DNA of 64,000 nt from Dyadobacter endophyticus. Its GTDB lineage: Bacteria > Bacteroidota > Bacteroidia > Cytophagales > Spirosomataceae. Positions 19,301 to 27,498 of this stretch are shown piece by piece (the stretch's first letter is position 1; each line of letters begins with the position of its first letter). The notes under the pieces are model-generated. The model was not told the origin of the DNA and did not search any database. It saw only the letters and a program-made list of their open reading frames with translations. A program made the translations under genes and the position numbers. Location of the stretch: positions 248,001 through 312,000 of the forward strand of contig NZ_BMIA01000003.1 in the NCBI RefSeq assembly GCF_014641595.1, written 5' to 3'.

Positions 19301-19440
19301 TCGACTACCGTCGCGCCGGGCAATCCCTGCCCCGATTCGTCTTTTACCACGCCCGTAATGGCGTCCTGTGCCACAGCACGGTAAAAACCTGTGAATACCA
19401 AGCCCGTCAGCAAGAACAGGCGGAATAGATGTTTGATCAT
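16381..19440 (-). CDS. susC: SusC/RagA family TonB-linked outer membrane transporter
   Basis: 1019 residues from the ATG at 19440. The frame is open to 19476, but the preferred start gives a clean signal peptide ending at RAVAQ. Domains: CarboxypepD_reg-like (about 25-110, GVVKDESGQGLPGATVVEKG), TonB box/plug with DEVVVVGYGEQKRKDITG, IRGNNSI and YVIDGFPV, the SusC signature IDVLKDASATAIYGSRGANG, then a 22-strand barrel to a final Phe. It imports oligomers across the outer membrane with SusD and TonB energy. It is the first gene of the six-gene run ending at 8166. No anti-sigma or hybrid regulator adjoins it; the nearest upstream gene is a PAS kinase on the same strand, nearly 500 bp away. Confidence 0.95.
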   Translation of the reverse strand: MIKHLFRLFLLTGLVFTGFYRAVAQDAITGVVKDESGQGLPGATVVEKGSTKYALTDIDGKFSIPPAKEFPFTLQISITGFQQQEIEIYEQPSEAVEIVLKTANLLDEVVVVGYGEQKRKDITGSVASVPIEIKSQPVASVERLLQGSVAGAVVTQTSGQPGGGVSVQIRGNNSITAGSDPLYVIDGFPVNNDYGLTDAGVTDGSKINPLSSINTADIENIDVLKDASATAIYGSRGANGVVIITTKSGSKNKSSINYDAYYGSQKVLRTIPLLNAAQWWQLRKDAAANSGKTASIPTISGYSLDTTGVGTDWQDAAFRSASIQSHNLSILSGSDKTKLAISGNYFKQNGILQNTDFRRFSARINLDHQYSDRLRIFTSLNASNTKANVAPSAIVGNLLQTPPSLPIYQDNGTFVVNSPFESALQNPINSLYNQLNETITNRFLGNVSGEYTIADGLKAKVLIGADVVGNKQNRYLPSTTSEGQALSGDAIVGSVFTANWLNENTISYDKEFNEKNKINAVAGFTAQVSQTKGAIAEAAGFATDAFEYNNLATGITSIAPRSLANKWSLASYLGRVNYIFDERYLFTLTLRADGSSKFGSGNKWGYFPSAAIGWNVNEEKFFQRFKKISLLKLRLSAGQTGNQNIPAYQSLSQLAYFRYNFSNTTVSGFAPNTVPNPNLGWEKTFQTDFGVDLGLFKNRINIIADYYYKKTTDLLLTRTVPGTSGLSDFYNGQASVVYQNIGAVSNQGIELYINSRNTEGAFKWNTIFIVSKNTNKILSLGDGVDQIIPVISNPSIAKVGYPLGSFIVYKTDGIIQEGDAPLTPQQNKSPGGQKYKDINGDGVITQAGDRVVIKNQPALTGGITNTFNYKGFDLTIFFQASLGGKLYNANRANLELGTGYVNGSDVLLNRWTPTNTNTDVKAAYQDPAITISDRFIEDATYYRLKNLSFGYTFPKELLSKLRIENLRLYVSAQNPKTWTKYTGFDPEVSLNGQSLINKGVDQGVYPNNKSYQVGLSLTF

Positions 19441-19938
19441 TATTTGTGGTAAATAAAATGGATAATCTAGGCACAAGAGGGCTTACCTTCATGCATATAC
19501 GTAACAGCAAGCAGACGGTGCTTGGCCATACGGATGCGCGGGAAGTTTCTGATCTGCATACGCCTAATATGCCGATCAGCAGGGTTACTGAATATTCAGG
19601 ATATCGTCAGGGGGTCAACAACAGGAACAGCACAGAACTGTGAAACGAGGACAATTAGAAACCACCATGCTCTCGGGCATCCCCGAAAATTGGATTAGAA
19701 GTACATCTTTCGCTTTCATAGGTACGATACGAATTTTGGACAAATGCTTTTTGCCGGACTGGTGGTTAATCAGGCAAAGTCATTTTATATAGTCTATAAA
19801 TATGATAGACAAAGTAAACTTATTGAAAATTAAAACGCAAGGGTTTTGAAAGAGAAACTTTCAGGGCGGCAGTATTTAATGCCAGATTATCAGATTATTA
19901 CAATCCCAACATCGACATATCCAACTTTTTGGACTATT
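19441..19938. other. Gene-free stretch upstream of susC
   Basis: About 500 bp with no convincing coding sequence. It must hold the promoter of the susC operon (minus strand) and the 3' end of the PAS kinase transcript. I find no clean TAnnTTTG element. An AT-rich inverted repeat, GTCTAT/ATAGAC (19792-19797 and 19805-19810), is the only structure of note. Confidence 0.5.
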
Positions 19939-21972
19939 TCAATACTGCGCAAGGGTTGTCGGGATATAAACATGGAAGACGGAGCCTACACCGGGCTTAC
20001 CTTCGGCCAGAATGTAGCCATGGTGGTTCTGTGCTATTTTCTTGCAAATAGCGAGACCAATGCCGGTACCTTCATATTCATTTTTGCCATGAAGCCTTTG
20101 AAAAAGGTCGAATATGCGGTTTTCATAACGCTGGTCGAACCCTATCCCGTTGTCGATAACGCTGAGCCGGCAAAAAGGCCCCTGCCCATTCTCATCTTGA
20201 ACGATTTCGTGTGTTACACGCACAACGGGCCTCCTGTCGGGACTGCTGTATTTAATGCCGTTGCCGATGAGGTTCTGCAATAGCTGGTGAAACTGAACGG
20301 GAATCACCGGCAAAACCGGCAGTTGTTCTACCTCCACCGTTGCGTCTTTCTCTGTAATGAGCTCTTCCAGATCGCTTCTTACTTCATCCACAATGCTGGT
20401 AATATCAACCTCCACGAATTTGAAATTAACCCCGCTCGTCCCCGAATAGCTCAGCAACGCCTCTATCAACTTTTGCATCCGTACAGACGCGGCGATAATG
20501 CGTGCGAAATAGTCCTTAGTACTTTCGGAAAAATGCTGTGCTTCCTTTTCCATGATCCTGCTGCTGAACGCACGGATCTTCCGGAGCGGCTCCTGCAAAT
20601 CGTGCGAGGCTACGTAGCTGAACGAAGCCAGTTCTTCGTTGTTCCGGCGCAGCTCCATGTTCTTTTTATGCAGGGCATCGCTGAGTTCACCATCTTTGGT
20701 CACGTCCTGCAATGCCCCGATCATCAAGTGATTCTCCCCCTCCTGGATGAAATTTCCGCTGAGCCTGAAATGTCGAACGTCGCCATTTCTGGCAATAACC
20801 CGGTAGGTGTTCTGAACGATCACCTTCGTTTCATAAGCCCGGATACCGTCGCGGATCGCCTGGTGCCGGTCATCCGGATGAAGAAATGACAGAAACTGCT
20901 CAAAAGACGGGTTGAATTCCTGGGGTTGGTAGCCGATCAGCCTGTAAAGATTATCGGAGCATTCGAGCTCGTTCGTCGTCACATTCCACGCATAGCTGCC
21001 TATATTGGCATTTTCCTCGGAATGTTTGAAAATCGAATTCTGTATTTTGAGCTGCCGGTTCAGGTCTTTGAGTTTCAGATCGGATTTGAGCTCTTCGGAG
21101 ATATTCCTGGTCGTAACCGTCACGCTGTCTTCCAGCTTTTCGATGGAGGCGTCGAACCAATAGATATCCCCATTCCGTCTGACATCGACCTGATAGTTGT
21201 CCGGGCATCCCGTTGTCACACATTTTACTAACTTTTCAAACACACCATTCCTGAAAATACCCGGATACACCTCGCGGCAGGTTTTTCCGGCAATGCCCGT
21301 CCCATGTGTGGTACGGCCGCCCGATGCGTCCTCATTAGAATACACAATACGGAAGTCCATAATTTTTCCCGCCGGGTTTCGTATGGGTTTGTAGGACGCG
21401 ATGCTGTTCCCGGCCGTGTTAAGGATCGATTGCAGAAATTGCTCCGAATGTTTCAACTGCCGTGTCCGCTCCTCTACCTGCGTCTCCAACTGTTCGGAAA
21501 ACATAATCTGGTCGTGAATATCCATGCAGCCTCCCACATAACCGATGAAAGTACCGGTTGTCGTGTAACGCGGTACGCCTTTGTCGGAGATCCATCGGTA
21601 TTGGCCGTCGTGCCTGCGCAAGCGGTAATCCATGCTGAACTCCTTGCGTGCGTCGAAATGTGAAACATAAATGGCAAGGCATCTGTCGAAGTCATCAGGA
21701 TGGACCCCTTCGGCCCAGCCGTTACCGACCTCCTGCTCCATGCTGCGGCCTGTAAAATCGAGCCAGCCTTTATTGAAGAAATAGCAGAGCTTGTCGGGGC
21801 CGGAAAGCCAGATCAGCACGGGGGCCGTATCGGCAATGGCGCGGAAACGCCCTTCCATCTCCTCTATGTATGCGAGTGTGTCGCCCCCGCCGGTGTGCCC
21901 CAGCCGGGCCTTGTCCAATTCCGCTTCAAGTTCTTCAATGCGCTGTCGCAACGCATCCGTTTCTGCGTTCAT
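19939..21972 (-). CDS. Multi-PAS sensor histidine kinase, soluble
   Basis: 677 residues. A short coiled coil (1-30) leads into PAS domains at about 42-165 (HPDDFDRCLAIYVSHFD), 180-300 (degenerate) and 330-445 (LHPDDRHQAIRDG). The HisKA helix follows with phospho-acceptor His in YVASHDLQEPLRKI, then the HATPase with N box NLIGNGIKYSS, G1 DNGIGFDQ and G2 GTGIGLAICK. No membrane segments or receiver are present, so it is cytosolic and needs a separate response regulator; none is adjacent. It belongs to the SHDLQEPL group of kinases common in Cytophagales. It is divergent from the hybrid kinase at 22163, with 190 bp between them. Confidence 0.93.
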   Translation of the reverse strand: MNAETDALRQRIEELEAELDKARLGHTGGGDTLAYIEEMEGRFRAIADTAPVLIWLSGPDKLCYFFNKGWLDFTGRSMEQEVGNGWAEGVHPDDFDRCLAIYVSHFDARKEFSMDYRLRRHDGQYRWISDKGVPRYTTTGTFIGYVGGCMDIHDQIMFSEQLETQVEERTRQLKHSEQFLQSILNTAGNSIASYKPIRNPAGKIMDFRIVYSNEDASGGRTTHGTGIAGKTCREVYPGIFRNGVFEKLVKCVTTGCPDNYQVDVRRNGDIYWFDASIEKLEDSVTVTTRNISEELKSDLKLKDLNRQLKIQNSIFKHSEENANIGSYAWNVTTNELECSDNLYRLIGYQPQEFNPSFEQFLSFLHPDDRHQAIRDGIRAYETKVIVQNTYRVIARNGDVRHFRLSGNFIQEGENHLMIGALQDVTKDGELSDALHKKNMELRRNNEELASFSYVASHDLQEPLRKIRAFSSRIMEKEAQHFSESTKDYFARIIAASVRMQKLIEALLSYSGTSGVNFKFVEVDITSIVDEVRSDLEELITEKDATVEVEQLPVLPVIPVQFHQLLQNLIGNGIKYSSPDRRPVVRVTHEIVQDENGQGPFCRLSVIDNGIGFDQRYENRIFDLFQRLHGKNEYEGTGIGLAICKKIAQNHHGYILAEGKPGVGSVFHVYIPTTLAQY

Positions 21973-22162
21973 ATAAAGGTTTTCGCCATTTCAATACCCA
22001 CCAATTTACGCGGGAGACGGCAAAATACCAACACATCCAGCACCACCGCTAAAAAAGTTTTCGGAATAATCGATTTCTGAAAAGAGTTGGCAAAATTGTT
22101 TTATCGTTTTTGAGATTCGGAAATTGTTTTAATTTTATACGAATTAATTCTATACTTCCAAC

Positions 22163-24520
22163 ATGCAATCCAAGTTCTCCGCCAAATCGCTCGATATGGT
22201 CATCGCCGGTATCAATGCCGGGCTATGGGACTGGGAATTCAAAACGGACAAACAAGTTTGGTCGGACCGCTTTTTCGAGCTTTTGGGATACGAGCCAGAC
22301 GAAATACCTGCTGGATATAAACCATTTACCGAAATACTGGTTCATCCCGACGACAAACAGATTGTAGCTGACGCCATCCGCGAGCAGTTTGAAAACAATG
22401 TCCCCTACCTTGTTCATGTAAGGCTCAAAACCAAAAACAATGGCTACCGTTACTTCGAATGCCGCGGAAATGTGCGATTTGAGAACGGCAAGCCCGAACG
22501 AATGGTAGGCTCTGTGAGCGACATTCATGACGATATCATGCAACAAGAGCAGCCGGGCAGACTAGACGGCGTTTTACAAGACCTTACACAACGAAAAATT
22601 GTCGAAGAAAAGCTCAGTGTGATATTCCAGTATTCCACCGACGCCCATTTACTGCTGGATGAAACCGGCATTGTGGACTGCAACGAGGCGGCCGTAAAAA
22701 TGCTGTTATGCAAGAATAAAAGTGAGTTGCTCTCCATCCACCCGGCCCGCTTTTCACCGGAATTCCAGCCCGACGGTCGGCGTTCGTCGGAAAAATCGGT
22801 GGAAATGGACCGGCTCGCCTATGAAAACGGCTACAACCGCTTCGAATGGATCCATCGGCGAATGGATGGCGAAGAGTTCCCTGTGGAAGTCACGCTCAAT
22901 CCGGTGATGATCAGCAACAAGAAGGTGCTGCTTGTGGTGTGGCATGATATTACCCATCGGAAACGGGCCGAAGAACTGATCCGCCGCAACGAGGCCATGC
23001 TCGCCGAATCGCAGCAGCTCACGCACAGCGGGAGTTGGGAAGCCGACCTGGTGACTGGCCAGAACTATTGGTCCGACGAAGCATTCCGCATTTTTGGCCT
23101 CGAACCCGGCTGCCCCGGGCCGCAGACCGAGCTCTTTTCGAGCATGATCCACCCCGAAGACCTGCCGCTGTACAAAGCGCACATCCGCGACGCGATTAAC
23201 CACCTTGAACCCGCCAGTTTCGACCTCCGTATCGTGCTCCCCGACGGTCGGGTGAAATTCATTCATGCCATTGGAAAACCATTTACCGACGCCAGCGGCA
23301 GGGTAACCAAACTCTACGGGGCGATCATGGACATCGACGAGCAGAAGAAAACGGAACAGGAACTTATCAAGGCCAAGGAGCAGGCCGAAATGGCGGGCAT
23401 TGCCAAGACGCAGTTCCTTTCCACGATGAGTCACGAGATACGGACACCTATGAACGCAGTGATCGGGTTCACCCATTTGCTGCTGCAACAGGACCCGAAG
23501 CCGGAACAGATGGAGTATCTCAATATCCTTAAATTTTCTGCCGAAAACCTGTTGGCGCTGATCAACGACATCCTTGATTTCAGCAAGATTGAAGCCGGAA
23601 AGATCGAATTTGAGGAAGTGGACTTCAACGTCCTCTCCCTGCTTGAAAACATTCGCTCCGGTGTCCTGCAAAAAGCCAATGAAAAGGGCATTATGCTGAA
23701 ACTGAACGTGGGAAGCGACGTCAATATCACGGTTGTTGGCGATCCCACCCGGCTGGGCCAGATCCTGACCAACCTCGTCAGCAATGCCGTAAAATTCACT
23801 GAAAGCGGCAAAGTGACCATTTCGGCTTCTGTTTCAAAGCAGTTGGACGAACACATCACGATCGATTTCCGGGTAGAGGATACCGGTATTGGTATCCCGC
23901 CTGACAAACTCGAAAATATCTTCGATAGCTTTACCCAGGCCACTTCAGATACCACCCGCAAATACGGGGGTTCGGGCCTCGGCCTGACGATCACGAAACG
24001 GCTGCTCGAACTGCAACAAAGCAAAATTCAGGTCGAGAGCGAACCCGGCAAAGGGTCGGCCTTCTATTTCAGCCTGTCGTTTCCCGTCAGCAAAAAGCAC
24101 CTCGCCGAACAAGGCAACGGCACACCTGCCAACCAGTTCAACCTGAGAGGGATGAAGCTGCTGATCGTGGAAGACAACAATATCAATGTCCTGCTGATGA
24201 AGAACTTTATGAAACAGTGGGAGATAGAATACGACCTTGCCGAAAACGGTCTGGTAGCGCTCGAGAAAGTGCAGGCCCATGATTATGACCTCGTGCTCAT
24301 GGACCTCCAGATGCCCGAAATGGACGGCTACGAAGCCACGCGGCACATCCGCCAGCTACCCGGGAAGAAGTATCAGCATCTGCCCATTATCGCGCTTACC
24401 GCTTCGGCTATGATGGATATTAAGGATATTGCATTTACAGTGGGCATGAACGATTATATCAGTAAGCCGTTTTCGCCGGCGGAGTTATACGCGAAGATTG
24501 CCTCCTACCGGAAGAAGTGA
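22163..24520 (+). CDS. Hybrid PAS histidine kinase with C-terminal receiver
   Basis: 785 residues, no signal or membrane segment. PAS domains lie at about 8-130 (GLWDWEFKTDKQVWSDRFFELLGY), 150-270 and 280-400. The HisKA has phospho-acceptor His in FLSTMSHEIRTPMNAVIGF; the HATPase has NLVSNAVKFTES, DTGIGIPP and GGSGLGLTITKR. A receiver fills the last 120 residues, with acidic pair in LIVEDNN, phospho-acceptor Asp in LMDLQMPEMDG and Lys in ISKPFSP. It is likely a cytosolic phosphorelay hub; no HPt protein or output partner is adjacent. The ATG at 22163 directly precedes the first PAS domain. Confidence 0.93.
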   Translation: MQSKFSAKSLDMVIAGINAGLWDWEFKTDKQVWSDRFFELLGYEPDEIPAGYKPFTEILVHPDDKQIVADAIREQFENNVPYLVHVRLKTKNNGYRYFECRGNVRFENGKPERMVGSVSDIHDDIMQQEQPGRLDGVLQDLTQRKIVEEKLSVIFQYSTDAHLLLDETGIVDCNEAAVKMLLCKNKSELLSIHPARFSPEFQPDGRRSSEKSVEMDRLAYENGYNRFEWIHRRMDGEEFPVEVTLNPVMISNKKVLLVVWHDITHRKRAEELIRRNEAMLAESQQLTHSGSWEADLVTGQNYWSDEAFRIFGLEPGCPGPQTELFSSMIHPEDLPLYKAHIRDAINHLEPASFDLRIVLPDGRVKFIHAIGKPFTDASGRVTKLYGAIMDIDEQKKTEQELIKAKEQAEMAGIAKTQFLSTMSHEIRTPMNAVIGFTHLLLQQDPKPEQMEYLNILKFSAENLLALINDILDFSKIEAGKIEFEEVDFNVLSLLENIRSGVLQKANEKGIMLKLNVGSDVNITVVGDPTRLGQILTNLVSNAVKFTESGKVTISASVSKQLDEHITIDFRVEDTGIGIPPDKLENIFDSFTQATSDTTRKYGGSGLGLTITKRLLELQQSKIQVESEPGKGSAFYFSLSFPVSKKHLAEQGNGTPANQFNLRGMKLLIVEDNNINVLLMKNFMKQWEIEYDLAENGLVALEKVQAHDYDLVLMDLQMPEMDGYEATRHIRQLPGKKYQHLPIIALTASAMMDIKDIAFTVGMNDYISKPFSPAELYAKIASYRKK

Positions 24521-24740
24521 GATTTCCGGATACAGAATCCGCTACCCCGGCTTTCGCCTCAGCCGGCAGTTTTACAATTATCTTCCGCTTCCCCGCGCCC
24601 CCCTGCCGCGAAGTGTGCTTTCGCGGGAAGTTTTTCTGCATGCTTCCTTCACCGAACAGCAAGGAATCACAGAGCCGTAAAACCAAACAAATCAACAGTA
24701 ATACAATAGCCCAGACGGGTGATTTCACACGTTGTGTCAT
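24459..24740 (-). CDS. Possible small membrane protein, 93 residues (doubtful)
   Basis: A minus-strand frame overlapping the last 62 bp of the hybrid kinase gene convergently. It begins MTQRVKSPVW, followed by one strong hydrophobic helix (WAIVLLLICLVLRLCDSLL), then a basic tail rich in Lys and Arg. The N-terminal part looks like a plausible single-pass membrane peptide. The C-terminal third is antisense to a conserved receiver domain, which argues against selection there. I do not recognise a family. It may be spurious. Confidence 0.3.
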   Translation of the reverse strand: MTQRVKSPVWAIVLLLICLVLRLCDSLLFGEGSMQKNFPRKHTSRQGGAGKRKIIVKLPAEAKAGVADSVSGNLTSSGRRQSSRITPPAKTAY

Positions 24741-25017
24741 AAAAGCGGGTTTGGGGTTGATAGACTAAGCAAGACTCGTCCCCAAATTTTAGACGCCGGC
24801 CCTGACACGCGGAAATATATTTAGCCGGCGGCTGGAAACGATTACTTACCGATTTCGACACCTACTGCCGCCTTGGGATTTGCGGCTCCGGGAAAACCGG
24901 AATTTCACCGCAGGCTATTTATCCGAATGCCGATAATTCATTGTAGTCCACATTCTATTTGAAACCCAGCGATATTCCGGCCGGATTAACAAAGTCGAAC
25001 CCAAAACATTTACACAC
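24521..25017. other. Intergenic stretch after the hybrid kinase
   Basis: Nearly 500 bp without a confident gene; it holds only the doubtful small minus-strand frame noted separately. The last 100 bp should carry the promoter of the surface-fibre gene; TTCTATTTG near 24952 is a weak resemblance to the -7 element. Confidence 0.5.
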
Positions 25018-26649
25018 ATGGAAAACTTGTCCGCTCGCGCATCGGGACAAATTGAAGCCGTCCCGATTACCTCGAACTCAAAAATCAGGAAAGCATTTTC
25101 CCGTAAACCCCGTCACATATTAGTCACTCTGCTGTCGGTCAGCCTGCTGCTTATCTCCCAGTTCACTAAGGCACAGGCGCCGCAGCAGTTTAGTTTTCAA
25201 GGGGTGGCGCGGGATGCTACGGGGAAGATTGTAAAAGACACTCCGGTGAGTGTGAGAATAAAAATTCACAAAGACAGTCCAATCGGAGCCGTGGTATTTT
25301 CGGAAACACAAATTGTCACGACAAACTCATCTGGAATATTCGATCTAGTGATTGGGGGGTTGGCAGGAGGCTTGGGAAATGTTAACTGGGCATCCGATAA
25401 CTGTTTTATTCAAACGGAGATAGATGTGGCGGGAGGAGCCAATTTTATCAATTTAGGAACAACTCAATTGAAGAGTGTTCCTTATGCTCTCGTATCCAGG
25501 CAATGGGTTAATAATGCGCCAATTATTCAAACAGGTACTCTAGACTCAGGGCCTATATTGCCCAATCCTAGCGTAGGGGCAAACTTGATATGGTACCCTA
25601 AAAAGGCAGCTTTTCGAGTTGGGGCACTTAATATTTCGTCGTTTTGGGAGGATGTAAATGTCGGAAAATACTCGTTCTCCGCCGGCTTCAACACAACTGC
25701 CTCTGCTGAAAGTACAATTTCAATTGGCAATTACACAAGTGCCTCTAAATTAGGCGCTATTGCGTTAGGTGTGCAATCGTTTTCCACTGGAAATTTTTCA
25801 ATGTCAATTGGATTAAATAACTCCTCTAGCGGGGAAGGTTCCACAGCAATTGGCGTGGGGTCAACAGCCAAGTCAAATGGATCCATTTCTATCGGTTCAT
25901 ACAATAGCGATTCGGACTTGGAGGGTGCTACATCTTCGTCGGATCGTGTTTTTCAACTCGGTAATGGAGCCTCAAACGTAGCCAGATCTAATGCCATTAC
26001 CGTCCTCAGAAACGGCAACATTGGCATTGGCAATAACGTACTAAATCCAGCCTTTGTATTAGATGTCGGTGCAAGAGCCAGAATCCGACACAACTCGGGC
26101 GGCTTTACAGCTGGAATATATTTCGATGATTCGCAAAATAGTGCCCAAGGATTTGTGGGCATGGTCAATGATGATGAGGTGGGATTATTTGTCGGTAGTG
26201 CCTGGCGACTAGTTGTTAATAAAAGTGGCACCGTTTATGCTCAAAAGTTCCAACAGTTTTCAGATAGAAGATTAAAAACCAATATCAAGCCGGTACAAAA
26301 TAGCATGGCAAACTTACGGGCAATACGGGGCTATAATTATCACTGGAAGAATCCCAAAGACGACCAAGGCTTACAAACCGGCGTCATTGCCCAGGAGCTT
26401 GAAGAAAAATTTCCTGAATTAGTTACCACCAACAAAGACGGTTATAAATCCGTCAACTACATCGGCCTAATCCCCCACCTCATCGAAGCCGTCAAAGAAC
26501 TCGATAAAAGAACAGACGAAATTACTCGATTGAAGAAAGAACTGGCGGAGGTGAGGGAGATCAACAAAAGGATGACAACACTGGAAGCCGAGTTGAAAAG
26601 TCTTTTGACGGGGAACACATCAGCCATCGGTAAATCGCACGCAAAATGA
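25018..26649 (+). CDS. Surface fibre protein with YadA-like repeats and S74 chaperone domain
   Basis: 543 residues. A long N-terminus precedes a hydrophobic export signal (HILVTLLSVSLLLISQFTKAQ). Next is a beta-domain often seen in Bacteroidota fibre proteins (FSFQGVARDATGKIVKDTPV, ending QLKSVPYALV). Residues about 215-310 form YadA-head-like repeats of the type AIALGVQSFSTGNFSMSIG. The C-terminal 130 residues are a peptidase S74/endosialidase chaperone domain with SDRRLK at S415-K420, matching the Ser and Lys of the known self-cleaving dyad, followed by GVIAQELEEKFPELV and a terminal coiled coil. It is probably a trimeric secreted or cell-surface fibre. The middle of the gene is more AT-rich than its neighbours. 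Its stop overlaps the start of the next gene by 4 bp. Confidence 0.88.
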   Translation: MENLSARASGQIEAVPITSNSKIRKAFSRKPRHILVTLLSVSLLLISQFTKAQAPQQFSFQGVARDATGKIVKDTPVSVRIKIHKDSPIGAVVFSETQIVTTNSSGIFDLVIGGLAGGLGNVNWASDNCFIQTEIDVAGGANFINLGTTQLKSVPYALVSRQWVNNAPIIQTGTLDSGPILPNPSVGANLIWYPKKAAFRVGALNISSFWEDVNVGKYSFSAGFNTTASAESTISIGNYTSASKLGAIALGVQSFSTGNFSMSIGLNNSSSGEGSTAIGVGSTAKSNGSISIGSYNSDSDLEGATSSSDRVFQLGNGASNVARSNAITVLRNGNIGIGNNVLNPAFVLDVGARARIRHNSGGFTAGIYFDDSQNSAQGFVGMVNDDEVGLFVGSAWRLVVNKSGTVYAQKFQQFSDRRLKTNIKPVQNSMANLRAIRGYNYHWKNPKDDQGLQTGVIAQELEEKFPELVTTNKDGYKSVNYIGLIPHLIEAVKELDKRTDEITRLKKELAEVREINKRMTTLEAELKSLLTGNTSAIGKSHAK

Positions 26650-27341
26650 AAAAACTGCTTCTAACCATCGTAACTGGAACGCTGTCATGTCCTTTATTCG
26701 CCCAAAGCATTTCCCCAGGCGCCCTTTACGCCGCCAGTGGCTCCGGGTCGGCCAATGGCGTGAGCGTCAACTGGATATTGGGCAGCCTCAACTCGTTTTC
26801 AGATTTATCCGTTCTGCCGGTAAGGCTCATCAGTTTCGAGGGACGGCTGAACGCTGCCGGCCTTGCCGAGCTGCATTGGAAAACGGCCGGTGAAACGAAC
26901 AACCTGGGTTTTGAAATACAGAAGTCACTGGACGGCAAGAGCTGGGAATTACTTGGCTGGGTGGATGGTGCCGTTGATTCCAAAACGGAGAAAAGCTACC
27001 AGTTCGTCGATCAGGAATTTGTGACGACAAGCTACTATCGTCTTCGCCAGATAGACACCGATGATTCCTACACTTACAGCAAAATCGTCTGCGTCATTCC
27101 AGATAAAGAAAGTCTCGACCGGTTTTACGTTTATCCTAATCCGTCACACGAGAACAAAGTGCGGGTACAAATGCCCGAGCGGACAACCCGGCTTCTGTTG
27201 TTCGACCAGCTCGGGACCAGGCTTGGCCAATTCGACACTCCGGGCACAGAACATACGATCATATTACCGCATACCGGCTCATATCTATTACAAATCGATA
27301 CACCAGTCGGCAGCAAAACGACAAAGCTGGTTTTTTACTGA
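26646..27341 (+). CDS. T9SS-exported protein with C-terminal sorting domain
   Basis: 231 residues. A signal peptide ends at PLFAQ. A fibronectin/immunoglobulin-like segment (LHWKTAGETNNLGFEIQKS through YYRLRQIDTD) precedes a type A type IX secretion sorting domain of about 75 residues: FYVYPNPSHENKV, LLLFDQLGTRL, and the closing TGSYLLQIDTPVGSKTTKLVFY (given in part elsewhere as KLVFY). The start ATG overlaps the stop of the fibre gene (ATGA), implying translational coupling. It may be an accessory subunit or anchor of the fibre. No catalytic domain is visible. Confidence 0.85.
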   Translation: MKKLLLTIVTGTLSCPLFAQSISPGALYAASGSGSANGVSVNWILGSLNSFSDLSVLPVRLISFEGRLNAAGLAELHWKTAGETNNLGFEIQKSLDGKSWELLGWVDGAVDSKTEKSYQFVDQEFVTTSYYRLRQIDTDDSYTYSKIVCVIPDKESLDRFYVYPNPSHENKVRVQMPERTTRLLLFDQLGTRLGQFDTPGTEHTIILPHTGSYLLQIDTPVGSKTTKLVFY

Positions 27342-27360
27342 GGGTTAACTGGGGTTTATT

Positions 27361-27396
27361 CAGAGGCCGCCATTTTGGAGGTCTCTGTTTTGTTTT
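27361..27396 (+). terminator. Terminator after the T9SS protein gene
   Basis: CAGAGGCC pairs with GGTCTCTG (27380-27387, one G-T pair) and is followed by TTTTGTTTT. It closely resembles the terminator after the paralogous fibre gene at 29087. Confidence 0.75.
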
Positions 27397-27498
27397 CCAT
27401 AAAAAATTTCATCCAAGCCGGTAGTTCATCGCATTCGTTCCAGAATCCGCACGCGGCGATTTTTGTGGAATTATGTCAACTATTAACCTGCCTTTACA

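Noticed and set aside
19446..19643. A 65-codon plus-strand frame in the gap upstream of susC
   Set aside because: No hydrophobic segment, motif or recognisable start context, and composition like non-coding DNA; more likely part of the susC upstream region.
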